Below the pieces are notes generated by a model that saw only the letters and a list, made by a program, of their open reading frames with translations, was not told where the DNA came from and ran no database searches. Positions 1 to 6,019 of a stretch of 8,317 bases of DNA are shown in pieces. How positions within the stretch are numbered: position 1 is the first letter of the stretch; the number at the start of each line of letters is the position of its first letter. A program made the translations under genes and the position numbers. Origin of the DNA: Gemmatimonadota bacterium (GTDB lineage: Bacteria > Gemmatimonadota > Gemmatimonadetes > Gemmatimonadales > GWC2-71-9); the NCBI GenBank assembly GCA_003220955.1, contig QHTW01000100.1:1-8317 (forward strand), given 5' to 3'.

Positions 1-1
1 C

Positions 2-595
2 GGCCAGGCTGTCAGCTTCGCGGGGGGCGACCGGTGGCAATCAGTGGATCTGCGCCGTGCGCTCAATGGGCTGCTGCCGCGCGAGATGTGGGTTCAGCAG
101 GTGCATCTGATGAACCCGGGCTTTGATGCGCGCCGCAGCGCCATGGCGAGGCGGTATCGGTACCTGATCGGCACGGATGAAGCCGCATCGTCGCCGTTCC
201 GCCGGCCCTACGAATGGGCGCTCAGCCAGGCGCTCGACGTCAACGCGTTGCAGGGCGCGGCGGCGGCACTCGTCGGCGAGCACAGTTTTCGCGGCCTGGC
301 CGCGGCCGGTGCGAACACCACCCACTACCGATGCCGCGTGGCGGTCGCCCGCTGGGCGCCGCGTTCGGACGGGGCGGGGGTGGATTTCACGATCGAGGCC
401 GACCGATTCCTGCACCGCATGGTGCGCTTCCTCGTGGGCGTGATGGTGGACATCGCCCTGGGGCGGCGGCCGCCGTCCGACCTCCCCCACTTGCTCGATG
501 CGACGGACAATCAGGCGGCCGGCCCGCCCGCCCCACCCCAGGGGCTGTACCTGGAGGCCGTGCGGTATCCTCCTGACCTCTACGCCGAGGACTGA
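2..595 (+). CDS. truA: tRNA pseudouridine(38-40) synthase TruA, C-terminal part
   Basis: This is the 3' part of a gene that enters from before the window; the frame is open from base 2 and ends at TGA 593-595, giving about 197 residues. TruA converts uridines 38-40 of the tRNA anticodon arm to pseudouridine in the cytoplasm. Seen in the sequence: the opening residues GQAVSF match the stretch just after the catalytic-Asp motif of TruA, so the catalytic Asp itself lies outside the window. Then come RYRYLIG, GEHSFRGL (family GxHxFxxF-type motif), and DRFLHRMVRFLVG, the conserved FLxxMVRxxVG segment of the second domain. The end is normal for the family. An internal GTG at 44 is not a credible start because conserved TruA sequence precedes it. 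The stop lies 3 bases before the next start, so it probably shares the transcript. Confidence 0.93.
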   Translation, partial: GQAVSFAGGDRWQSVDLRRALNGLLPREMWVQQVHLMNPGFDARRSAMARRYRYLIGTDEAASSPFRRPYEWALSQALDVNALQGAAAALVGEHSFRGLAAAGANTTHYRCRVAVARWAPRSDGAGVDFTIEADRFLHRMVRFLVGVMVDIALGRRPPSDLPHLLDATDNQAAGPPAPPQGLYLEAVRYPPDLYAED

Positions 596-598
596 GCC

Positions 599-1267
599 AT
601 GAAGTTTTTCCTCGACACCGCCAGTCTCAAAGACATCAGCTGGGCCGCGCAGGCCGGCTTGATCGATGGCATTACCACCAATCCCTCGTTGCTCTCCAAG
701 CAAGCCGGCGACCTCGATCCCCGCGACGTGCTGAAAGAGATCTGCTCGCTCGTCGACGGTCCGGTGTCGGCCGAAGTCGTGACGGTGGACGCCGAGGGGA
801 TGGTCAAAGAAGGCACGGAGCTTGCGAAAATCGCCGAGAACATCGTGGTCAAGATTCCGATGATCGAGGCGGGCATGATCGCGGTACGCCGGCTCGCGGC
901 CGCCGGGATTCGCACGAACGTGACACTGTGCTTCTCGAGCGTGCAGTGCCTGATCGCGGCGAAGGCGGGTGCTTCGTACGTGAGCCCGTTCATCGGCCGC
1001 CTGGATGATGTGGGGCAGGAAGGGATGGACGTCATCCGCGAAGCCCGCACCATCTTCGACAACTACAACATCGAGACCGAAATTCTCGCCGCGTCGATCC
1101 GCCATCCCCGCCACGTCGTGGAAGCGGCGATGATCGGCGCCGACGTCGCGACGTTGCCGCCCGATGTCCTGAAGAGGCTGCTGCTGCATCCGCTCACCGA
1201 CCGCGGCCTCGATCAGTTCCTCGCCGATTGGAACAAACTGGTCGCGCGGGCCAAGGCAGCGGTTTGA
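599..1267 (+). CDS. Small transaldolase (FSA/TalC-like family), probably a true transaldolase
   Basis: A 222-residue single TIM-barrel protein of the short transaldolase/fructose-6-phosphate aldolase family, whose usual length is about 215-220. It would act in the cytoplasm on sugar phosphates, and transaldolase links the pentose phosphate pathway to glycolysis, supplying ribose phosphate for purines. Seen: MKFFLDT with Asp6, the TTNPSL motif at 26-31, Schiff-base Lys85 in VKIP, NVTL at 107-110 with Thr109, and Arg134. The numbering coincides with E. coli FsaA. Residue 131 is Phe, where FsaA has Tyr131, and residue 59 is Glu, where FsaA has Gln59. Both match classical transaldolase (TalB Phe178 and Glu96), so transaldolase activity is inferred. 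The ATG is supported by GAGGA at 587-591, 7 bases upstream. The stop overlaps the purB start. Annotation pipelines may call it fsa or tal. Confidence 0.93.
   Translation: MKFFLDTASLKDISWAAQAGLIDGITTNPSLLSKQAGDLDPRDVLKEICSLVDGPVSAEVVTVDAEGMVKEGTELAKIAENIVVKIPMIEAGMIAVRRLAAAGIRTNVTLCFSSVQCLIAAKAGASYVSPFIGRLDDVGQEGMDVIREARTIFDNYNIETEILAASIRHPRHVVEAAMIGADVATLPPDVLKRLLLHPLTDRGLDQFLADWNKLVARAKAAV
1253..1256 (+). promoter_or_regulatory. Ribosome binding site deciding the TTG start of purB
   Basis: AAGG lies 7 bases before TTG 1264, inside the end of the transaldolase gene. The TTG overlaps the TGA stop of that gene, the same 4-base stop/start arrangement seen at five other junctions here. An in-frame ATG at 1228 would add 12 non-conserved residues and a 40-base overlap, so TTG is preferred. 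Confidence 0.6.
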
Positions 1268-2670
1268 GCTGGGTCTCGCCGCTCTCCGCGCGCTACGCCT
1301 CTCCCGCGATGCAGGCGCTGTGGGGCGAGCGCCGCCGCATCGGTTTGTGGCGCCGGCTCTGGCTCGCACTGATGGAAGCCGAGAAGGACCTTGGCCTCGC
1401 GATCCCCGAGGCCGCGGTGACACAGCTGCGTGCGCACCTCGACGACGTGGATCTCGAGAAAGCCGCCGAATACGAGCGCCGGTTACGGCACGATGTGATG
1501 GCGCACATTCACCAGCTCGGCGACCAGGCTCCCGTCGCCCGTCCCTTCATTCATCTCGGCGCCACGAGCGCGTTCGTGACCGACAATGCCGACCTCGTGT
1601 TGATGCGCGAGGCGATGCAGCTCCTCCTGGGGCGGATCGGCGCGTTGCTCGTGGCGATGGGGAAGGTGGCTCGGCGCCATCGCGCACTTCCCTGCCTTGC
1701 CTATACGCATTTCCAGGCGGCGCAGCTCACCACCGTGGGCAAGCGCATGACGCTGTGGATGCAGGATTTCGCGCTGGACGCCGAGGAGTTGCTGAACCGG
1801 ATCGCGACGCTGCGCTTCCGCGGCGTGAAGGGGACGACGGGCACCCAGGCAAGCTTCCTTGAGCTGTTCGACGGTGATCACGCGAAGGTTGCCGAGCTCG
1901 ACGCTCGCGTCTCGCGCACGCTGGGATTCGATCGTGTGCTTGCCATCACCGGGCAGACCTACACCCGCAAGCTGGACGGGCAGGTGCTCGCCGTGCTGTC
2001 CGGCATCGCGCAATCGGCCGCGAAGTTCGCGACCGACCTGCGGCTGTTGCAGCACGAGGGCGAGTTGCTCGAGCCGTTCGAGAGCGAGCAGGTCGGCTCG
2101 TCCGCTATGCCGTATAAGCGCAACCCGATGCGCGCCGAGCGGATCACGAGCCTGGCGAGGTTCGTGATCGAGCTCGAGGGCAACGCGTGGCATACCGCGG
2201 CGGCGCAGTGGCTTGAACGAACGCTCGATGACAGCGCGAATCGCCGCCTGGTGATTCCGGAAGCCTTCCTCGCCGCCGACGCGATTCTCGTCCTGGCCAT
2301 CAACGTCGCGGCCGGCCTCGAGGTGCGCGAGGAGACGATCAGCCAGCACGTCACGGCGGCAATGCCGTACCTGGCGACTGAACGGCTCCTGATGCGGGGC
2401 GTGAAGGCGGGCGGAGACCGCCAGCAGCTGCACGAGGTGATCCGCACGCAGAGTCTCCAGGGGTCGCAGGGGCTGCTCGACCGGCTGGCCCGGACACCCG
2501 AGTTCAAGCGGCTGGGCGTTCGCGCGACGGCGGAAGAGCTAGATCCCGCAGCCTACGTCGGCCGCGCGCCCCAGCAGGTCGATGAGTTTCTCGATCGCGT
2601 GCTGCCAGACTTGATGCGTTTCATTCACACCGCTGCCCCCGCGGCTGCCGCGGCGGAGGTTCAGGTATGA
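1264..2670 (+). CDS. purB: Adenylosuccinate lyase, eukaryote-like type
   Basis: PurB catalyses two fumarate eliminations: SAICAR to AICAR in IMP synthesis, and adenylosuccinate to AMP. It is a cytoplasmic homotetramer of the fumarase/aspartase superfamily. With the TTG start it has 468 residues, nearer to human ADSL (484) than to short bacterial PurB (about 430). Seen: RHDVMAH and IHLGATS in the N-terminal domain; THFQ with His149, the likely general acid; KGTTGTQASF at 189-198; GQTYTRK around 231-236; the superfamily signature GSSAMPYKRNP with Ser279/Ser280, one of them the catalytic serine; ERTLDDSANRR at 318-328; and GRAPQQV near the C-terminus. Several of these match human ADSL as remembered. 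The start overlaps the transaldolase stop (TTGA) and the stop overlaps the purC start (ATGA), so coupled translation is likely. The family is certain; the exact start is fairly sure. Confidence 0.96.
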   Translation: MSWVSPLSARYASPAMQALWGERRRIGLWRRLWLALMEAEKDLGLAIPEAAVTQLRAHLDDVDLEKAAEYERRLRHDVMAHIHQLGDQAPVARPFIHLGATSAFVTDNADLVLMREAMQLLLGRIGALLVAMGKVARRHRALPCLAYTHFQAAQLTTVGKRMTLWMQDFALDAEELLNRIATLRFRGVKGTTGTQASFLELFDGDHAKVAELDARVSRTLGFDRVLAITGQTYTRKLDGQVLAVLSGIAQSAAKFATDLRLLQHEGELLEPFESEQVGSSAMPYKRNPMRAERITSLARFVIELEGNAWHTAAAQWLERTLDDSANRRLVIPEAFLAADAILVLAINVAAGLEVREETISQHVTAAMPYLATERLLMRGVKAGGDRQQLHEVIRTQSLQGSQGLLDRLARTPEFKRLGVRATAEELDPAAYVGRAPQQVDEFLDRVLPDLMRFIHTAAPAAAAAEVQV

Positions 2671-3581
2671 CCGGAGTGCTGGTGCAGAGCAAACTGCCGC
2701 TGCCGCTCCTGCGTCGCGGCAAGGTACGCGAGGTCTACGAGGTGGACGACACCACGCTGCTGCTCGTGGCGAGCGATCGCGTGAGCGCCTTCGATGTCGT
2801 GATGCGGGACGCGGTGCCCCACAAGGGTGCGGTGTTGACCCAGCTGAGCGCCTTCTGGTTCGAGCGGCTGAAGGCCGTGATGCCGCACCACCTGCTTACT
2901 GCCGAGGTCGACGAGATCGTCGCTCGTGTTCCCACGCTCGCTCCGCACCGGGAGGAGTTACATGGGCGCGCGATGCTGACGCGCCGGGCCACCACCGTGC
3001 CGTTCGAATGCGTCGTGCGCGGGTACATCTCCGGCTCCGCCTGGGCCGAGTACAAGCAAGCCGGTACCCTCGCGGGTGAACCGATGCCCAAGGGGCTCGT
3101 CGAAAGCGCGCAGCTCGATCCTCCGATCTTCTCGCCGGCCACCAAGGCCGAACAGGGACACGACGAGAACGTCACCTTTGACCACGTCGTGCGTGGCGTC
3201 GGCCGGCTCCCGGCCGAACGGTTACGCCGCGCCAGCCTCGCGCTGTACGAGGCAGGCCGTGATTATGCCGCGCAGCGCGGCATCATCATCGCTGATACGA
3301 AATTCGAATTCGGGACCACACCCGACGGCGAATTGATCGTCATCGATGAAATCCTGACTCCCGACTCATCGCGCTTCTGGCCGGCCGACCGGTATCAACC
3401 GGGCAAGAGCCAACCGAGCTTCGACAAGCAGCCGTTGCGCGATTATCTGGCCGACCTCAAGAAGCAGGGCAAATGGAACGGCGAAGCCCCACCGCCGCCG
3501 CTCCCAGCCGAGGTCGTCCAGGCGACGAGTGAACGGTATCGGGACGCGTACGCCCGAATCACCGGAACCGATCTGGAGTGA
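2667..3581 (+). CDS. purC: Phosphoribosylaminoimidazole-succinocarboxamide synthase (SAICAR synthetase)
   Basis: PurC joins CAIR and L-aspartate with ATP to make SAICAR, the substrate of PurB encoded just upstream. It is a soluble cytoplasmic enzyme. The 304-residue length is the long form, as in yeast Ade1, rather than the roughly 240 residues of E. coli PurC. Seen: RRGKVREVY at 16-24 and SDRVSAFD at 36-43 (nucleotide-binding N-terminal lobe), PHKG at 51-54, RGYISGSAWAEYK at 118-130 (SAICAR synthetase signature 1), GHDENVTF at 164-171, and IADTKFEFG at 208-216 followed by IDEILTPDSSRFWP at 226-239 (signature 2 region). No key residue appears missing. The ATG has a strong GGAGGT at 2655-2660, 6 bases upstream, and overlaps the purB stop as ATGA. 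The TGA overlaps the next gene's GTG. Confidence 0.97.
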   Translation: MTGVLVQSKLPLPLLRRGKVREVYEVDDTTLLLVASDRVSAFDVVMRDAVPHKGAVLTQLSAFWFERLKAVMPHHLLTAEVDEIVARVPTLAPHREELHGRAMLTRRATTVPFECVVRGYISGSAWAEYKQAGTLAGEPMPKGLVESAQLDPPIFSPATKAEQGHDENVTFDHVVRGVGRLPAERLRRASLALYEAGRDYAAQRGIIIADTKFEFGTTPDGELIVIDEILTPDSSRFWPADRYQPGKSQPSFDKQPLRDYLADLKKQGKWNGEAPPPPLPAEVVQATSERYRDAYARITGTDLE

Positions 3582-4207
3582 GGATCGCGCCCGAGGGATG
3601 GCCATTCATCGCAGCGGCGTGGATCCTGGCCCTGGTCGCCGCGTGGCTCTGGTGGCCGCTCGGCATATTGCTGGGGATCGTGGCGGTCTGGGTCGTTGCC
3701 TTCTTCCGCGATCCGATTCGGGGGGGGCCGCGCGGTCAGCGGTACGTCCTAGCCGCGGCCGAGGGGCATGTGGTGCAAGTGATCGAGACCGATGAGCCGC
3801 TCTACGTGAAAGAACGCGTCGTGCGCGTTTCGATCTTTCTGTCGGTCTTCGACGTGCACGTCAATCGGTATCCCGTCGACGGCACCGTCGAGCTGGTCCA
3901 CTACAACAAAGGAAAGTTTCTGCACGCTGGTCACGAAAAGGCGAGTCTCGACAACGAGCAGTCCTCGGTTGGGTTGCAGGGCCCGCGGGGGCGCGTGCTG
4001 GTGCGCCAGATCGCGGGGCTGATCGCGCGGCGCATCGTGACCGACTCGAGGCCGGGCGATCGTGTGACCCAAGGCGACCGCTTGGGACTGATCCGGTTCG
4101 GCTCGCGCACCGACGTCTTCCTTCCCCTCTCGGCGCGACCGATCGTCAAAGTCAAACCTGGCGACCGCGTCCGGGTGGGCGGCACCGTCCTGGCGGAGTA
4201 CGCGTGA
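3578..4207 (+). CDS. psd: Phosphatidylserine decarboxylase, short membrane-anchored form
   Basis: Psd decarboxylates phosphatidylserine to phosphatidylethanolamine at the inner membrane, using a pyruvoyl group made by self-cleavage. The 209 residues fit the short Psd family. Seen: the typical start EGWPF; a hydrophobic region at about 8-40 likely to form one or two membrane segments; FFRDP at the domain edge; DVHVNRYPVDG with Asp92 and His94, the latter aligning with E. coli His144; and FGSRTDVFLP with the cleavage site between Gly175 and Ser176, which becomes the pyruvoyl residue. The segment that is usually PADG reads AAEG, with Glu62 where E. coli has catalytic Asp90. The GTG start overlaps the purC stop (GTGA); the only upstream purine motif is a weak CGGAA 10 bases away, so reinitiation is plausible. 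An archaetidylserine decarboxylase label is possible, but pssA next door favours Psd. Confidence 0.93.
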   Translation: MRIAPEGWPFIAAAWILALVAAWLWWPLGILLGIVAVWVVAFFRDPIRGGPRGQRYVLAAAEGHVVQVIETDEPLYVKERVVRVSIFLSVFDVHVNRYPVDGTVELVHYNKGKFLHAGHEKASLDNEQSSVGLQGPRGRVLVRQIAGLIARRIVTDSRPGDRVTQGDRLGLIRFGSRTDVFLPLSARPIVKVKPGDRVRVGGTVLAEYA

Positions 4208-5067
4208 GACCACCGCCACTGCCGCTGCGCCGCGTCGTGATCGTGGTGCCGAGCCTCTTCACGCTGTTCAACCTGTTCTTCGGCATCTGGGCGATGGTGC
4301 TCGCCACGCGCGGCGAGTTTTACCGCGCCGGGTGGTTCATTGTCTTCGCCGGCATTCTCGATACCCTGGATGGCCGGGTGGCGCGCATCTCGGGCACGGG
4401 GACGCGGTTCGGCGCCGAGCTCGACAGCCTGGTCGACATTGTGAGCTTCGGCGTCGCCCCCGCTTTCCTTATGTATCAGGTCGAGTTTGCGGCCGGCAGC
4501 GCGGGAGGAGGGACCGGCGGCGCGTCCTGGATCTTCTGCTACTTCTACGTGATGGCTGCGGCAATCCGGCTGGCCCGGTTCAACGTGACCCAGGCAGGTC
4601 GCCCCAAGACGTACTTCATCGGGTTGCCCTCGCCGGCGGCGGGGATGACGCTGGCAACCTATTTCCCGTTTACGCAAACCACGCTCTACGCGTCCTTGCA
4701 CACCCTCCCGTGGCATCTGGTGCTCACGTTCCTGATGATCGCCTTGACCATCTTGATGGTGAGCAACGTCCACTATCCGACGCTGCCCCGGGCCGGCTTC
4801 CGCACCGCCAGCGGACTATTGGGGCTCACGCTCATTGTTGTTATCCTGGTGTTCGGGATCTGGAAGCACGACGCGTTCCTGTTCCCGCTGGGCATCACCT
4901 ACATGATCTACGGCGTGAGCCGGGCCATTCTGCTCGGCTTTTTCAAGGCCCCCGCCGAAGATGAGGAGGCAGAAATCGCAGGTCCGATCGTCATCGACGA
5001 GACTGAGCAGAACTTCCGCGGACCGAGGCGTCCGGGAACGGGCACCGGCGCGGGAGGGGTGGCATGA
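4204..5067 (+). CDS. pssA: CDP-diacylglycerol-serine O-phosphatidyltransferase (membrane type)
   Basis: PssA transfers a phosphatidyl group from CDP-diacylglycerol to serine, making the phosphatidylserine used by Psd encoded just upstream. The 287-residue protein is an integral membrane enzyme of the CDP-alcohol phosphatidyltransferase family, the Bacillus-like PssA type. Seen: the complete family motif, with Asp53, Asp56-Gly57, Ala60-Arg61, Gly70, Asp74 and Asp78; multiple hydrophobic segments before and after it (about 11-34, 42-53, 75-90, and several in 120-245); FGVAPA after the last Asp; and RLARFN in the middle, usual for PssA. The last 40 or so residues are acidic then Gly/Pro-rich and look like a disordered cytoplasmic tail. 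The GTG start overlaps the psd stop and has GGAG at 4195-4198, 5 bases away. Phosphatidylglycerophosphate synthase is the main alternative but is less likely beside psd. Confidence 0.94.
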   Translation: MRPPPLPLRRVVIVVPSLFTLFNLFFGIWAMVLATRGEFYRAGWFIVFAGILDTLDGRVARISGTGTRFGAELDSLVDIVSFGVAPAFLMYQVEFAAGSAGGGTGGASWIFCYFYVMAAAIRLARFNVTQAGRPKTYFIGLPSPAAGMTLATYFPFTQTTLYASLHTLPWHLVLTFLMIALTILMVSNVHYPTLPRAGFRTASGLLGLTLIVVILVFGIWKHDAFLFPLGITYMIYGVSRAILLGFFKAPAEDEEAEIAGPIVIDETEQNFRGPRRPGTGTGAGGVA

Positions 5068-5321
5068 GCGCAGGAGCTTACACGGTCGAGATCCGCGTGA
5101 TGCCGCGCGCCTCGCTCCTCGACCCGCAGGGCCAGGCCGTCCACCACGCGCTCCAGGCGCTCGGCTTCGGCGACGTTGCCGGGGTTCGCGCCGGCAAGCA
5201 CCTGGTGGTGCAGGTGCAGGCGGCCACGCGTGAGGAAGCGGCCGCCAAGGCCCGCAGCATGTGCGACCGGCTCCTCGCCAACCCCGTGACCGAGGATTAC
5301 GAATGCAGCGTGTCGCCGTAG
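5064..5321 (+). CDS. purS: Phosphoribosylformylglycinamidine synthase subunit PurS
   Basis: PurS is the small structural subunit of the three-part FGAM synthase, bridging PurL and PurQ and needed to pass ammonia between them. The 85 residues match the family's usual 80-90. Seen: a beta-strand start TVEIRVMPR, then the LLDPQGQAV segment (family pattern of a conserved D-x-x-G near the first helix), ALGFGDVAGVRAGK leading to the second strand, and NPVTEDYE near the end, the family's typical NPVIEDYE-like tail. The ATG overlaps the pssA stop (ATGA) and is preceded by a strong GGAGG at 5053-5057, 6 bases away. The gene overlaps purQ by 19 bases, consistent with matched expression of the two subunits. 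Confidence 0.95.
   Translation: MSAGAYTVEIRVMPRASLLDPQGQAVHHALQALGFGDVAGVRAGKHLVVQVQAATREEAAAKARSMCDRLLANPVTEDYECSVSP
5292..5296 (+). promoter_or_regulatory. Ribosome binding site deciding the purQ start
   Basis: GAGGA lies 7 bases before ATG 5303, within the end of purS. This ATG gives the usual PurQ N-terminus MQRVAVVVFPGSNCD. An in-frame ATG at 5261 would add 14 residues with no family resemblance and enlarge the overlap with purS. Confidence 0.7.
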
Positions 5322-6019
5322 TCGTCTTCCCCGGTTCGAACTGCGACGCGGACACGCTCGACGCGGCTCGCGCGGCGGGATCGGATGCCTACTACGTCTG
5401 GCACAAGGACACCGATTTGCAACGGGCGGACGCGGTGATCCTGCCGGGGGGCTTCAGCTACGGCGATTATCTTCGATCTGGTGCGATCGCGCGCTTTTCA
5501 CCGGTGCTGCGCGCGGTGACGGCGCACGCGCGCGCCGGCGGCGCGGTGCTCGGGATCTGCAACGGCTTCCAGATTCTGTGCGAGGCGGGCCTGCTGCCCG
5601 GCGCGTTGATGCGCAATGCGCGCCTCAAGTTTCTATCGCGGCCGGTGCGGCTGCGCGTCGAGGCAACCGACACGCCGTTTACCGCGAGCTACGAGCGCGG
5701 CGAGGAGCTGACGCTGCCCATCGCGCACGGCGACGGCCGCTACGTCGCCGATTCGCAGACGGCGGCCGAGCTCGAAGCCAATGGCCAGGTGGTCTTGCGG
5801 TATGTCACGGAGAATCCGAACGGGTCGCTGCACGATATCGCCGGTGTCTGCAACGCCGGTCGCAACGTGGTTGGGATCATGCCGCATCCGGAGCGCCGCA
5901 ACGCGCAGGTCCTAGGCGGTCAGGATGGCGCCCGCGTCTTCCTCTCTCTGGAGGCTCGTAATGCGACGCAGCACGTTGGCGATTTGCGCGCTGTTGACGG
6001 TCGCCATCTTAGGGTGTGA
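5303..6019 (+). CDS. purQ: Phosphoribosylformylglycinamidine synthase subunit PurQ (glutamine amidotransferase)
   Basis: PurQ hydrolyses glutamine and delivers ammonia to PurL for FGAR to FGAM conversion, step four of purine synthesis. It is a class I (triad) glutamine amidotransferase. Seen: FPGSNCD at the N-terminus, LPGGFSYGDYLRSGAIAR, nucleophile Cys86 in GICNGFQIL, GVCNAGRNVVGIMPHPER with His195 and Glu197 completing the triad, and LGGQDGARVFLSL, where the family fold normally ends. The protein is 238 residues; the last 19 or so (220-238) carry no family motif and are encoded by the same DNA as the signal peptide of the following lipoprotein. The tail may result from loss of an older stop codon. 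The start overlaps purS by 19 bases. Confidence 0.96.
   Translation: MQRVAVVVFPGSNCDADTLDAARAAGSDAYYVWHKDTDLQRADAVILPGGFSYGDYLRSGAIARFSPVLRAVTAHARAGGAVLGICNGFQILCEAGLLPGALMRNARLKFLSRPVRLRVEATDTPFTASYERGEELTLPIAHGDGRYVADSQTAAELEANGQVVLRYVTENPNGSLHDIAGVCNAGRNVVGIMPHPERRNAQVLGGQDGARVFLSLEARNATQHVGDLRAVDGRHLRV
5950..5954 (+). promoter_or_regulatory. Ribosome binding site deciding the lipoprotein start
   Basis: GGAGG lies 6 bases before ATG 5961, inside purQ. The ATG opens a clean lipoprotein signal peptide (MRRSTLAICALL). A longer in-frame start at 5925 would put 12 residues ahead of the positively charged n-region and lacks this support. Confidence 0.8.

Noticed and set aside
1228..1263. ATG 1228 as the purB start
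   Set aside because: It adds 12 residues without family resemblance and overlaps the transaldolase gene by 40 bases; TTG 1264 has AAGG at 7 bases and the usual 4-base overlap.
41..1423. A long reverse-strand open frame (460 codons) opposite truA, the transaldolase gene and the start of purB
   Set aside because: It is Arg/His/Gly-rich, shows no family motif, and lies opposite three well-supported genes; long antisense frames are expected in high-G+C DNA.
1483..2433. A reverse-strand open frame of 316 codons opposite purB
   Set aside because: No motif; it lies opposite conserved PurB active-site sequence.
3931..4773. A reverse-strand open frame of 280 codons opposite psd and pssA
   Set aside because: His/Arg/Glu-rich, no motif, and opposite two genes with intact catalytic motifs.
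5925..5960. ATG 5925 as the lipoprotein start
   Set aside because: It would place extra residues before the charged n-region of a clean signal peptide; ATG 5961 has GGAGG at ideal spacing.
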